Assembly (NCBI RefSeq): GCF_003996985.1
Contig: NZ_RJJX01000012.1
Location: forward strand, 51,637-115,636
Source of the DNA: Ancylomarina longa
GTDB lineage: Bacteria; Bacteroidota; Bacteroidia; Bacteroidales; Marinifilaceae
Length of the DNA stretch: 64,000 nt
Direction: 5' to 3'
Below, in pieces: positions 8,200 to 16,709 of the stretch (its first letter is position 1; every line of letters starts with the position of its first letter). A program made the translations under genes and the position numbers. The notes below the pieces were generated by a model that saw only the letters and a program-made list of their open reading frames with translations, was not told where the DNA came from and searched no databases.

Positions 8200-8874
8200 A
8201 TGGAATGTGAAATTTGTGGAAAACCAATTGAGAACAAGAGACCCGATAGTAAATATTGTTCTACATCTTGCATCAACAAAGCAAAACGAATAAGGGCAAA
8301 AGAAAGAGAATTAAACGAACTGGATAATTCTTATTCTGACACTGAAATTGACTCTTACGAACATCAGCAAATAAATCAAAATCTTTCCAATGAATTACGA
8401 AACGTAGAAAGAGAACACTTCGATTATATTACTAACCTAAAAGGAGAATATGAGAATAAAATCAGAATTTTAGAAGAGAAAAATCTAAAACAGGAATTCA
8501 CTATAGAAAAACTGAAGGATGAAATTAGCAAGCTAAACGAGAAATACGCTAAGGAGATTACTAAGGCCAGAACTAACGCAACAAAAGAAACCGTTACGGC
8601 AATAACAAAGATGCCTGCTATTCAATCAATCTTAGGTGCTTTTACAAATACTCTAATTCCTAAACCTACAAATGGCCTTGGCGAATTAGCAGATCAATAC
8701 AGTATTCAGGAAAAACAAATTATTAGTGCAATTAGAAAAATGAAACCCGATGAACAAAGTAATTTAATACAAATGCTCTACGTTTTTTTTGCAAAACCAC
8801 ACGAAGAGCAAATAGAAATATTTAGCACCTTACAAACCTACATGCTGCAATCCGAGGAAAACGAAGATGTGTAA
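8200..8874 (+). CDS. Zinc-ribbon plus coiled-coil protein
   Basis: 224 aa. It starts with a ribbon CEICGK...KYCSTSC that is close to the C-terminal ribbon of the Rep-like protein. A long charged coiled coil follows (about 60-130), then a helical C-terminus. The shared ribbon suggests a partner or a derived copy of the Rep tail. Function not recognised. It lies 150 bases downstream of the resolvase, in the same direction. Confidence 0.7.
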   Translation: MECEICGKPIENKRPDSKYCSTSCINKAKRIRAKERELNELDNSYSDTEIDSYEHQQINQNLSNELRNVEREHFDYITNLKGEYENKIRILEEKNLKQEFTIEKLKDEISKLNEKYAKEITKARTNATKETVTAITKMPAIQSILGAFTNTLIPKPTNGLGELADQYSIQEKQIISAIRKMKPDEQSNLIQMLYVFFAKPHEEQIEIFSTLQTYMLQSEENEDV

Positions 8875-8884
8875 TTGCCAGGCA

Positions 8885-9238
8885 ATTTTTATTTACAATT
8901 GAGCCAACTGATATTTTAAACTTCGGGAAATTAAGACCTGAATCACTAAAATATTAATTGGCTTTTTTTATTCCCTCCTAAACGGATAAGCGATCTAGAT
9001 AAAATCGGGGTAAAAACTAGTTAAGATCTAGGTAAACACCCCTTAAATCCCCTTTATAATGGTTCTATTTGTAGGTTCTACTCTCTGTAAGTGCTTATTT
9101 TCCTAGAAAAATATTAATTTCCATTAAATTGATTTGTTTTACTATCAAAAGATCATTTAAGTAGGATAAACGAGCGGGATAGAAGCTAGATAAGTGATCG
9201 AGATAGAAACTAGATAAGATCGGATAAATACCCATTTA
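8885..9238. repeat. Gene-free region with iteron-like repeats
   Basis: No gene in about 400 bases. GATAGAAGCTAGATAAG (9178-9194) and GATAGAAACTAGATAAG (9202-9218) are 24 bases apart. A looser relative, with CTAGATAAAATCGGGG, ACTAGTTAAGATCTAG and AACACCCC, is at 8984-9040. Placed after the rep/resolvase genes, this is the best candidate for an origin or transfer/resolution site (inference). Confidence 0.5.
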
Positions 9239-9241
9239 GAA

Positions 9242-9267
9242 AAACCCGACTTACAAAGGTCGGGTTT
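9242..9267 (-). terminator. Terminator after the small minus-strand gene
   Basis: AAACCCGAC/GTCGGGTTT, a 9-bp stem with a T run on either side, 9 bases beyond the stop of the 67-aa gene. Confidence 0.75.
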
Positions 9268-9276
9268 ATTTTTACT

Positions 9277-9480
9277 TTACTTCTTAGTGTAATATTCACA
9301 TTCTGCTTTAAACACCCCATTATTTTCAGAAATCTTGAACTGAATACCTTCAATAACTTCTCCCCGCGGATATTTCCCTAATTCCAAATTCAAAGCTAAA
9401 ACAGCCTCCTCAACAGTAGACTTTCCAAAATTCTGACCATCTGAACTTACGACATGTTTCTTTAATTCTTCTATACTCAT
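9277..9480 (-). CDS. Small hypothetical protein, 67 aa
   Basis: MSIEELKKHVVSSDGQ start, then a mixed alpha/beta pattern with a short hairpin (GEVIEGIQFKISENNGVFKAE). Not recognised. It has its own terminator and lies between the origin-like region and the cargo operon, in the opposite direction. The clean start and terminator argue that it is real. Confidence 0.6.
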   Translation of the reverse strand: MSIEELKKHVVSSDGQNFGKSTVEEAVLALNLELGKYPRGEVIEGIQFKISENNGVFKAECEYYTKK

Positions 9481-9743
9481 AATTATGGTTTTGGTTTTCC
9501 TTAAAATTAATCACTATAAATCAAACTACATTAAAAATGCATTTTTAAATCAATTTCCCCTTTATTTTCTTGCAGTACATAACTTGACTTACTCTAATAT
9601 TTTAAGAAAAAATCTATTTAGAATGTTTATTGATAATTGCGTCTTAAAAATTACTAATTTAATCTACACTTTAAAAGGATTAATGTTTCATACATAATGA
9701 TGCTAATTTTATTCCAAATTGGTATCTGACAAAGCAGTAATTA

Positions 9744-11906
9744 ATGACAATTGATGAAATTTATAATAAGGGTGACATTACGATAAGAGCATATAATTCC
9801 TGCAAAAGTGCTGGAATTGAATTTGTCTCTGATCTAGTCCAATACTTTCAACAAAATGGTAGTTTTAAGAAATTTAGAAATTGTGGAAATAAAACAAATT
9901 CCGAGTTAATACATTTATGCCAAAAATACCAAAGTGTTGACTTAACTGATAAAAGCACCAGTCTTGAATATAAGATTAAAAATTTAAGTAAAATACAAAG
10001 ACAAATCGTCAATAGTTATGTGAAATTTAACACCGAAAACTTAAGCGTAAGAAGTAAAAATGCCATTATTGGTATGATCGGAGAACCTCTTAGAATTAAA
10101 GATTTTTCTCAAATTATATTTGAGGATAAAAATTTTAAAATACAGCATATTCGCAATATAGGTAAAAACTCTATTCCAGAACTTGAAGCTTATTTAATAA
10201 AGATAAAAGATTTCACCCTCAAAGTATCAAATAATAAAAATGAAGATGAACTAATCATACTAAAAAACAAACATCTTATCCAAAACACTTTTTCAATAGA
10301 AACTATTCCTATCCCAATTCTTCAAAGTAAATCAATTATTATAATCTGCAATTTTCTAATTAATCAGAGGGTGTTTTTTAAAGAGAAACACAATTTAATT
10401 TTCCAAGAAACAATTAATGTTTTCATTAGAGATAAAGATCAATCTCTAGATGCTATTGCTAATAAGTTTTATTACACAAGAGAAAGAGTTAGACAAATTA
10501 GAGAGAAGTGCTATGATGAGCTATTCGAAAGGCTTTCCTTTCTTAAACACATTGAAGATGATTTTAACCGAAATTACCAGATTGACATTAATCGTGATTA
10601 TTTAATAATTTCTAATGAAAGAGCTAATAATATTAATAGCAGGTATGGCACACACTTCACTAAAAACTTTTTAACGTACTTATTCTCTGTCTACTTGTCA
10701 GATAGTTATAACATTATAGGAAATATTAAAGATACACTTATTAATAAACAATTCTTATCAAGGAATAGACATAATTGGAAAAACATTTACCTTGTAAAAA
10801 AAGAATTTGATCAATTAATTGATCTCGAAAGCTTAATTGAAGATATAAGTTTTAGAACTCAAGAAAAAATAGAAGAAACCTATAGTTTTAATTTCAAAAG
10901 TTATTTATCAAGATTCTTAAAAACAAATAACTTAATAATAAGTGATATAATAGTAACTTTCTGCGAAAAACTATTAATCGAAGAACTAGATATATATCTA
11001 GACTTAGACGATAACATTATTTTTAATAGAACTACTATAAAGGGGCTACCAGAATATATAATTGAAGTACTTGATGAACTAGGTAAACCAACTACTATCG
11101 AGCATATATATTCAATACTAGATCAAGCATATCCTGGGTTAACGAAAAGTAGTGAGGCTTTAAGAGGTAGCTGCCAAAGGACTACAGAGCTTATTTATTT
11201 TGGACGAAGTAGTACATATGGACTGAGAAAATGGGAGAAAGAAAATACCAATATTAAAGGTGGTACCATCAGGAGTATTGTGAAAGACTACCTAGACACT
11301 GCAGATACACCAAAACACTCTTCACTAATAGTAGAATATGTATTACAATACAGGCCAAAATCAAATGAATATAGTATAATACAAAATCTAAAACTAGACG
11401 AATCAGGCACTTTCAAATTTTTCAAAAAATCTTATATTGGTTTATCATACAAAAGATATGATTCATCATATTCAGTTGCAAACAAGTGCGAAATACCTGA
11501 GAGAAAGACTTGGGAAGAAAGCTTTAAATTACTAACTGAATTTGTCAGTCAACATTCAAGACTACCCTATTCAAGTGGTTGCCCAAAAAGTGAAGAAGTT
11601 TTATATCGATGGTACCATATTCAAATACGTAATAATAATAACGGTAAATTAGAAATTGAGAAAAGTAATAAAATTCAAGCAATTAACAACCAATTCTCAA
11701 AATCAAAAAGGAAGAGTAATTCAAAAGAAAAATATAGTGAATTAAATACCTTCATAAAGACTAATAAACGACTGCCTAGTGCAAACAAACAAGGAGAAGA
11801 GAATCTTTATCAATTTTTCTACAAGCAAAGGAAACTCTTTAACAACAACACTATAAATATTGAAGATGAAAAAAGGTTTATCGAAATAGCTAAAGAACTC
11901 CAATAA
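9744..11906 (+). CDS. Multi-domain DNA-reading protein (HhH, sigma-4-like, HARE-like)
   Basis: 720 aa, first gene of the cargo operon. Residues 1-65 and about 95-155 look like two alpha-CTD-type helix-hairpin-helix domains (RAYNSCKSAGIEFVSDL...FRNCGNKT; HIRNIGKNSIPEL). Residues about 230-275 resemble sigma region 4 (LDAIANKFYYTRERVRQI). Residues about 433-520 resemble the HARE winged helix (VLDELGKPTTIEHIY... YGLRKW). The C-terminus has two repeats resembling helicase-associated domains (W..... LPYS, LYRWYHIQ; LPSAN, LYQFFYKQR). I see no nuclease or ATPase motif. It replaces DndB/DndC in position, so it may recognise DNA for the ATPases that follow. Function unproven. Confidence 0.6.
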   Translation: MTIDEIYNKGDITIRAYNSCKSAGIEFVSDLVQYFQQNGSFKKFRNCGNKTNSELIHLCQKYQSVDLTDKSTSLEYKIKNLSKIQRQIVNSYVKFNTENLSVRSKNAIIGMIGEPLRIKDFSQIIFEDKNFKIQHIRNIGKNSIPELEAYLIKIKDFTLKVSNNKNEDELIILKNKHLIQNTFSIETIPIPILQSKSIIIICNFLINQRVFFKEKHNLIFQETINVFIRDKDQSLDAIANKFYYTRERVRQIREKCYDELFERLSFLKHIEDDFNRNYQIDINRDYLIISNERANNINSRYGTHFTKNFLTYLFSVYLSDSYNIIGNIKDTLINKQFLSRNRHNWKNIYLVKKEFDQLIDLESLIEDISFRTQEKIEETYSFNFKSYLSRFLKTNNLIISDIIVTFCEKLLIEELDIYLDLDDNIIFNRTTIKGLPEYIIEVLDELGKPTTIEHIYSILDQAYPGLTKSSEALRGSCQRTTELIYFGRSSTYGLRKWEKENTNIKGGTIRSIVKDYLDTADTPKHSSLIVEYVLQYRPKSNEYSIIQNLKLDESGTFKFFKKSYIGLSYKRYDSSYSVANKCEIPERKTWEESFKLLTEFVSQHSRLPYSSGCPKSEEVLYRWYHIQIRNNNNGKLEIEKSNKIQAINNQFSKSKRKSNSKEKYSELNTFIKTNKRLPSANKQGEENLYQFFYKQRKLFNNNTINIEDEKRFIEIAKELQ

Positions 11907-11914
11907 AATCAAAT

Positions 11915-12097
11915 ATGAAGATATCCGAAATTAAAACTGTCCAGAATCTGAAGCTCAAAGAAATGTGTTCAGAAAAAAAAATAGATTATAACTCTATGCT
12001 CTCTTTGCTAGATTCGGTAAAAACTAAAAAACTCTTGAAGAGAAATAATTACCATCAACAAAAATTAAATGATGAAATTGAAAAAGCTCTAAAATGA
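11915..12097 (+). CDS. Small protein between the DNA-reading and DndD-like genes
   Basis: 60 aa, mainly helical and basic (MKISEIKTVQNLKLKEMC start; KKLLKRNNYHQQKLNDEI end). It begins 8 bases after the 720-aa gene and overlaps the DndD-like gene by four bases (ATGA), so it is translated within the operon. From memory, short proteins of this size are annotated near dnd genes in other Bacteroidota; I could not check this. Confidence 0.65.
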   Translation: MKISEIKTVQNLKLKEMCSEKKIDYNSMLSLLDSVKTKKLLKRNNYHQQKLNDEIEKALK

Positions 12098-14172
12098 AAT
12101 TTACAGGAATTAAAATAAATAATTTCAGACAATATTATGGCAATAATGATATTGACCTAAGTACTGATTCAAACAAAAACATCATTTTAATTGGTGGTAA
12201 AAATGGGTATGGAAAAACTAACTTGTTATTATCAATTGTTTGGTGTCTATATGGAGAAAAGATTTCATTAGTCGATGAAAATTTCAAGAAAGAGATACAA
12301 AAGGAAAAGAACTATTCTCTTTTTATGAAACAGTCTATAAATTGGACTGCAATAAAAGAAAACAAAAATACTTTCTCTATTGAAATCAAGATTTCTGATA
12401 TCAAGTTACCAGAAATTAAAAACATAGATAATAGTAATAGTATTATAATCAGGAGAGATTTCAATGTTTCTTCTATGGAAGAGAATATATCAATTAAAAA
12501 CTCATCATCTTCCAAGGAATTATTTGAAGATGATATTGATAAAATCAACTTCATTAATGATTATGTTATTCCTCTAGACGCAGCAAAATTTGTATTTTTT
12601 GATGCTGAAAAAATCTCTGAGATTGCAAATTTATCTATAAAAGAAGAAGGTAGTTTTATAAATGATGCTTTAGGTAAAATACTAGGGCTTGATATTTATG
12701 AGACTTTAATAGATGATTTAGAAATTTTTAATAACAACTTAAAAAAAGAAGGAGCAACAAGAAATTTACAAGATCAGATAATAGATACAGAAAAAGCTAT
12801 TGAAATATCTAAAAATCAAATAGAACAATTAGATGAAGATAGTGCTGAAACACAAAAGAGAATAGATGATTGTAAAAAAGAAATTCGAAACTTTAATAAT
12901 CTTATTTCTCAACATAGTAAAAAAGGTAAATCTGAATTTGATAGAGAAAGTATTATTCTGCAAATCGAAAAATTAAAGGAGGAAGAGTCCCGTTTAGAAG
13001 AACGATTTAATGAACTAAGTGAAATAATTCCCCTCGCGATTTTAACTGGTAAACTAGAAGAAGTAAGCGATCATATCGAAATCCAAGAAAAAAATGAGAT
13101 CTTTCAGAGTTCTGCAAAAGAAAACTCAATAATAGTAGAAAATTTCATTGAACAACTGTTCAATAAACCACCTGAACCAAATAATTCCTCTATGTCATTA
13201 AAGGACAAAATGTTCTACTATAGTAAAGCTCAAGATTTGAGCGCTGAATTATTTAAACAGAATGGAGGATACAAAGAATTAGATTTCGAACACGATCTTA
13301 ATAATTCAGAGAAAAATCTCATAAACGATACGATTAATCTAGTAAATGTACAATCAAAAGATCTATTTGAAACAACAATTGAAACCTTTAATTCCGTTAA
13401 AAACCAAATATTTGAATCAAATAAAACATTAAGCAAAGTTGATGCCGATTTAGAAGATGAATTGATTCTTGAATATTCTTCAAAAAAGGAATCTACAGAA
13501 AGACAAGTTTCAGAATTTCACCAGAACATAGGTATTAATAAAGGTAAAGCTGAAAAACTCCGTAAAGATATTTTTCGATTAAATCAACAATACCAGAAAT
13601 TACTCAAAAGAGTCGAAATCAATCAGCAAAACAAATTAAAAATTAATAAGAGTACTGAATATTTAAGCGTACTTAAAGATTTTGTATATGAACAAAAAGA
13701 ATTAAAAAAGGACAGTTTAGCTAAAAACATCTTATCAGAAATGCAAAAATTGATGCATAAGCTAAATACCAGTGCAACACAGTTTGTGACAGATGTCAAA
13801 GTTACTATTTTAGCTGAAGGTAATGGTATGAAAATTTCTCTTTATAATGCTGATGATGAAGAAATAAAGAAAGAAATTTTATCTCAAGGTGAAAAACAAC
13901 TTTATATTTCAAGTTTAATAAAAGCAATACTAAAAGAGTCCGTTCAAAAACTCCCGATTTTTATAGATACTCCTTTAGGTAGACTTGACGACGAACACAT
14001 AAAAAACATCCTATTATACTATTATCCAGATCTATCTGAACAAGTAGTGATTTTATCTACAAATAATGAAATCACCCCAAAAAGATATAAAGACATTTCA
14101 TCAAATGTCTCAAAATCTTACTTACTGGTTAATGATGGTACGGATACAATTTTTAAAAACGGATATTTCTAA
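12094..14172 (+). CDS. dndD: DndD-like SMC/Rad50-type ATPase
   Basis: 692 aa. N-terminal Walker A GGKNGYGKT (34-42). A long coiled-coil middle with no CxxC zinc hook. C-terminal signature LSQGEKQ (about 597-603), then Walker B and D-loop FIDTPLGRLD (about 623-632) and QVVILSTNNEI. The DTPLGRLD and STNNEI blocks are characteristic of DndD of DNA phosphorothioation systems. Known: DndD acts with DndC and DndE when sulfur is placed in the DNA backbone. Here it sits with a DndE-HerA fusion but without dndC or dndB, so a different role is possible. The start overlaps the 60-aa gene by four bases. Confidence 0.82.
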   Translation: MKFTGIKINNFRQYYGNNDIDLSTDSNKNIILIGGKNGYGKTNLLLSIVWCLYGEKISLVDENFKKEIQKEKNYSLFMKQSINWTAIKENKNTFSIEIKISDIKLPEIKNIDNSNSIIIRRDFNVSSMEENISIKNSSSSKELFEDDIDKINFINDYVIPLDAAKFVFFDAEKISEIANLSIKEEGSFINDALGKILGLDIYETLIDDLEIFNNNLKKEGATRNLQDQIIDTEKAIEISKNQIEQLDEDSAETQKRIDDCKKEIRNFNNLISQHSKKGKSEFDRESIILQIEKLKEEESRLEERFNELSEIIPLAILTGKLEEVSDHIEIQEKNEIFQSSAKENSIIVENFIEQLFNKPPEPNNSSMSLKDKMFYYSKAQDLSAELFKQNGGYKELDFEHDLNNSEKNLINDTINLVNVQSKDLFETTIETFNSVKNQIFESNKTLSKVDADLEDELILEYSSKKESTERQVSEFHQNIGINKGKAEKLRKDIFRLNQQYQKLLKRVEINQQNKLKINKSTEYLSVLKDFVYEQKELKKDSLAKNILSEMQKLMHKLNTSATQFVTDVKVTILAEGNGMKISLYNADDEEIKKEILSQGEKQLYISSLIKAILKESVQKLPIFIDTPLGRLDDEHIKNILLYYYPDLSEQVVILSTNNEITPKRYKDISSNVSKSYLLVNDGTDTIFKNGYF

Positions 14173-14176
14173 AGAT

Positions 14177-15754
14177 ATGAGAATAAGAACAAGTAAAGAA
14201 AATGATGATCTTTTATACAAAATTAAGACTTTGTATAACTTCAAAAATGATGGAATTGTTCCTCGTATCGCTTATGTATATAGCCTCATGTCAGGAAAGT
14301 TATTTAAACTAGAAGATGAGATTAATCCTGATTCTGGTGGAAAAGAATTTCGAGATGCTAAATCTTTATTTGGTACAATCGTTAATGGTGTTCCGAACAC
14401 AATCATTTATAAGGTTTCTCTAGACCAACACTATGGTAGAAACACTTTTGATGATGAATTCTCGAAACTGTTCAAATTACACTTAAACCATGGTTTACAT
14501 CTATGGAATAAGGAAATCGAAGAATCTAACATCTCAAATGGTGGGCACATTGACATAATATTAAAAGCTGTAAAAAAAGGTCTTCTATTGCGTAAAAATA
14601 TTACAAAAGTAGGTGTTGCCCCAAAAAGAAAAGATACCAAAGAATTTAAAAAGCCATTGTCATTCTCTCTTGGCAATACTGAAGATGGTTCAAATGTTGT
14701 TATAAAAATTAATGATTTAAGAGAATTTGATAATAGGAATATAGCTATTGCTGGGATGGCAGGCTCAGGAAAAACTCAGTTAATAAAAGATATTCTATAC
14801 CAAATTTCAAGAAACTCTAATCATGAATTAAAGTTTGTATTTTTTGATTACAAAGGAGAAGGAAACCCAGAGCAATTAAAACCTTTCCTAAATGCAACTA
14901 AATGTGATTTTGTAGATATTGTTAATGATAGTGGTATCAAGTTTAATCCTTTTCTATCTATTAATCTAGACGAAAAACAAAGACCATTTAGTATTAAAGC
15001 ATTTGTTGATACTATCGCTACATTCGTACCTAGTGTTGGAGTAGCTCAAAAAAATATTTTGACAAATATAATTACGGATCTATTTGATGAAAAAAATGGA
15101 ACGTATCCAACTATTAATGAGCTTTTTAAAAAATTTGAAGAATATTACGAAGAAAACAATAAAAAACCTGACACATTATATGCTGGAATTCAAGATCTAA
15201 CAATAAATATTTTTGATTGTAATCCTAACAATATTGACATTTTAGAAAATAGCTTATATATAAATCTACCACCAGCTCTTTCAGATACTCTAAGACAATT
15301 AGTAGTATTTTTATTATTAAGATATTTTAATACATTTTTCAGTTCAACTAATGACTGCGAACCCAAAGAGCATATTTTCCCTCTTCGGTATGTTATTGTA
15401 ATTGATGAAGTGCATATCTATCTCAAAAATAAAAATGCTAGAAAAGCATTAGAAGAACTTTTGAGATTACTTAGGTCCAAAGGAGTAGTAATTGTATTAT
15501 TGTCCCAAGGAGTTGAAGACTATAAAACAAAAGACTTTGATTTCGCTTCTCAGGTAAAACTACCAATATGTCTTAATGTACAAAACAAAGATTATAAGTC
15601 AATTAGCTCTTTCGTGGGAACTCCGAGCAGTAAGTATAAGCTTGAAACCGAAATTAAAAAACTAGATTCGGGAAAAGGCCTTATTAATTTAAGCGAACCT
15701 AAAATGATTAAATTAAGACAATTCTGGAAAACTGTAAAACAAGAAAATTTATAA
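14177..15754 (+). CDS. DndE domain fused to HerA/FtsK-type ATPase
   Basis: 525 aa from the ATG at 14177, four bases after the DndD stop; a longer in-frame start at 14066 would overlap dndD and adds unrelated residues. Residues 1-115 follow the DndE pattern (MRIRTSKENDDLLYKIK, GGKEFRDAKSLFG, FKLHLNHGLHLWNKE). Residues about 165-525 are a HerA/FtsK-like ATPase: Walker A GMAGSGKT (193-200), FFDYKGEG, Walker B VIVIDEVH (about 405-412) and sensor VLLSQG. Known: DndE binds nicked DNA; HerA ATPases translocate DNA as hexamers. Inferred: DNA pump or sensor of the cargo system. Confidence 0.8.
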   Translation: MRIRTSKENDDLLYKIKTLYNFKNDGIVPRIAYVYSLMSGKLFKLEDEINPDSGGKEFRDAKSLFGTIVNGVPNTIIYKVSLDQHYGRNTFDDEFSKLFKLHLNHGLHLWNKEIEESNISNGGHIDIILKAVKKGLLLRKNITKVGVAPKRKDTKEFKKPLSFSLGNTEDGSNVVIKINDLREFDNRNIAIAGMAGSGKTQLIKDILYQISRNSNHELKFVFFDYKGEGNPEQLKPFLNATKCDFVDIVNDSGIKFNPFLSINLDEKQRPFSIKAFVDTIATFVPSVGVAQKNILTNIITDLFDEKNGTYPTINELFKKFEEYYEENNKKPDTLYAGIQDLTINIFDCNPNNIDILENSLYINLPPALSDTLRQLVVFLLLRYFNTFFSSTNDCEPKEHIFPLRYVIVIDEVHIYLKNKNARKALEELLRLLRSKGVVIVLLSQGVEDYKTKDFDFASQVKLPICLNVQNKDYKSISSFVGTPSSKYKLETEIKKLDSGKGLINLSEPKMIKLRQFWKTVKQENL

Positions 15755-15784
15755 AAATGTGCTAACAAAGTGTCATATATTAAT

Positions 15785-15819
15785 AAATCCTCAATACTAT
15801 CACTTTGGGGATTTTTTAT
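15785..15819 (+). terminator. Terminator of the cargo operon
   Basis: AAATCCTCAA pairs with TTGGGGATTT (one G-T), followed by a T run, 31 bases after the DndE-HerA stop. Confidence 0.7.
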
Positions 15820-15851
15820 TTTATATCTAAACCATTATGACTTAAAAAAAC

Positions 15852-15875
15852 AAAGCGGCAACAAAAGCGGCAACA
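15852..15875 (+). repeat. Right arm-type direct repeat
   Basis: Exact copy of the 24 bases at 1283-1306, same orientation, 56 bases inside the right att copy. Two GCGGCAAC motifs lie 12 bases apart. Confidence 0.7.
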
Positions 15876-15885
15876 CATAAAAACA

Positions 15886-15920
15886 ATAAAGCCCCAACTC
15901 GTTAAGAATTGGGGCTTTAT
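15886..15920. terminator. 12-bp hairpin between the element end and tRNA-Cys
   Basis: ATAAAGCCCCAA (15886-15897) pairs with TTGGGGCTTTAT (15909-15920). It lies 12 bases past the tRNA 3' end, so the element appears to supply the tRNA with a new terminator. Confidence 0.75.
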
Positions 15921-15931
15921 AAATTTACTTA

Positions 15932-15946
15932 GAGGTCTCTGGCGGA
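15932..15946. repeat. Right attachment-site copy inside tRNA-Cys
   Basis: gaggtctctggcgga, the 3' acceptor arm and part of the T stem of tRNA-Cys, repeated exactly at 1132-1146. Confidence 0.88.
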
Positions 15947-16003
15947 TTCGAACCGCCGTGGATGGTTTTGCAGACCACTGCCTAGCCACTCGGCCAAGAG
16001 ACC
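15933..16003 (-). tRNA. tRNA-Cys (GCA)
   Basis: 71 nt on the minus strand. Acceptor GGTCTCT/AGAGACC, T arm GGCGGTTCGAATCCGCC, anticodon loop CTGCAAA giving GCA, discriminator U (expected for tRNA-Cys). No CCA is encoded. The full cloverleaf is intact because the element restores the 3' end on integration. Confidence 0.95.
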
Positions 16004-16119
16004 CTTTTTCCTGTAAGGCGTTGCAAAGATATAAATTTCTATTTTACCTGAACAAACTTTTTTTAGCTTTTGTAATAAAAAATTAAAGCATTGTCTGCAA
16101 TGCCAGACTAATCAGACTT

Positions 16120-16470
16120 TTATCGGCTTAAACTCAAGCTAACTTTTTCGATTTGTCCGCCCATTGGAGGATTCATTTTTGATAGTTTTACTGTTGCGTG
16201 CTTTAATTCCGGGAAATTAGCATACAAGGTGTCCAAAATTCTTTCGCATACATGTTCCAGTAAATGAGATTTAATTTGCAGCTGTTCCTTGATCATCTCG
16301 TAAGCACGTTGATAGTTTAGAGCATCTCCAATCGTATCGCTTTTAGCTGCTTGTTGGGCGTCATACTCCATCCGAACATATACTGTGAATTTATTGCCGA
16401 CAATTTGTTCTTCCTTAAAGCATCCATGATAGGCATAAAATTCCATGCCCTCCAATTCAATTATTCCCAT
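16120..16470 (-). CDS. folB: Dihydroneopterin aldolase
   Basis: 117 aa from the ATG at 16470, which has an AGGAGA about 10 bases upstream; an 18-residue upstream extension is not family-like. FolB cleaves 7,8-dihydroneopterin to 6-hydroxymethyl-dihydropterin and glycolaldehyde in folate synthesis. The sequence shows the usual GMEFYAYHGCFKEEQ start, SHLLEHVCERIL and the C-terminal KMNPPMGGQIEKVSLSL. The length fits the family. Monocistronic, between tRNA-Cys and the divergent glnS. Confidence 0.92.
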   Translation of the reverse strand: MGIIELEGMEFYAYHGCFKEEQIVGNKFTVYVRMEYDAQQAAKSDTIGDALNYQRAYEMIKEQLQIKSHLLEHVCERILDTLYANFPELKHATVKLSKMNPPMGGQIEKVSLSLSR

Positions 16471-16709
16471 TTTTTTAGATCTCCTATTATTTGGCGAAAA
16501 TAAGGGTTTAATTTTCAATAGCAAAATTCTATTTTTTATCCCGATAAGGAGACCCAGCCGTTAAAAATTAAGGGAATTTCTATACTTTTGTTTTTTCGTT
16601 TTGTTTTGCAAGCAATAAAACAATTTATTGTGCGTAATTTGTTTCGAAAGGCAAGGCAGGATTCCATTCCGAATCCGGGTAAATCATGTATCATTTTAAA
16701 TGAAGTAGT

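Larger units (their letters stand above)
1132..15946. mobile_element. Integrative element in tRNA-Cys, about 14.8 kb
   Basis: The last bases of the tRNA-Cys gene, gaggtctctggcgga, occur at both ends (1132-1146 and 15932-15946). A 24-bp perfect direct repeat sits inside each end. A tyrosine recombinase gene lies just inside the left end. Inside are a repressor/Cro-like pair, an excisionase-like HTH, a Rep-like protein, a serine resolvase and a cargo operon. No conjugation or virion genes are recognised, so it is probably a mobilisable or satellite-type element that integrates site-specifically. Confidence 0.9.

Noticed and set aside
9485-9697. 70-aa open frame before the cargo operon
   Set aside because: No ribosome site, no recognisable pattern, AT-rich leader sequence; likely the untranslated region upstream of 9744.
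14066-14176. Upstream start for the DndE-HerA gene
   Set aside because: It lies inside the dndD 3' end; the DndE pattern begins exactly at the ATG at 14177, four bases after the dndD stop.
9744-15754. Complete DNA phosphorothioation (Dnd) system
   Set aside because: DndD and DndE are present, but no DndA, DndB or DndC and no DndFGH set are encoded in the element.
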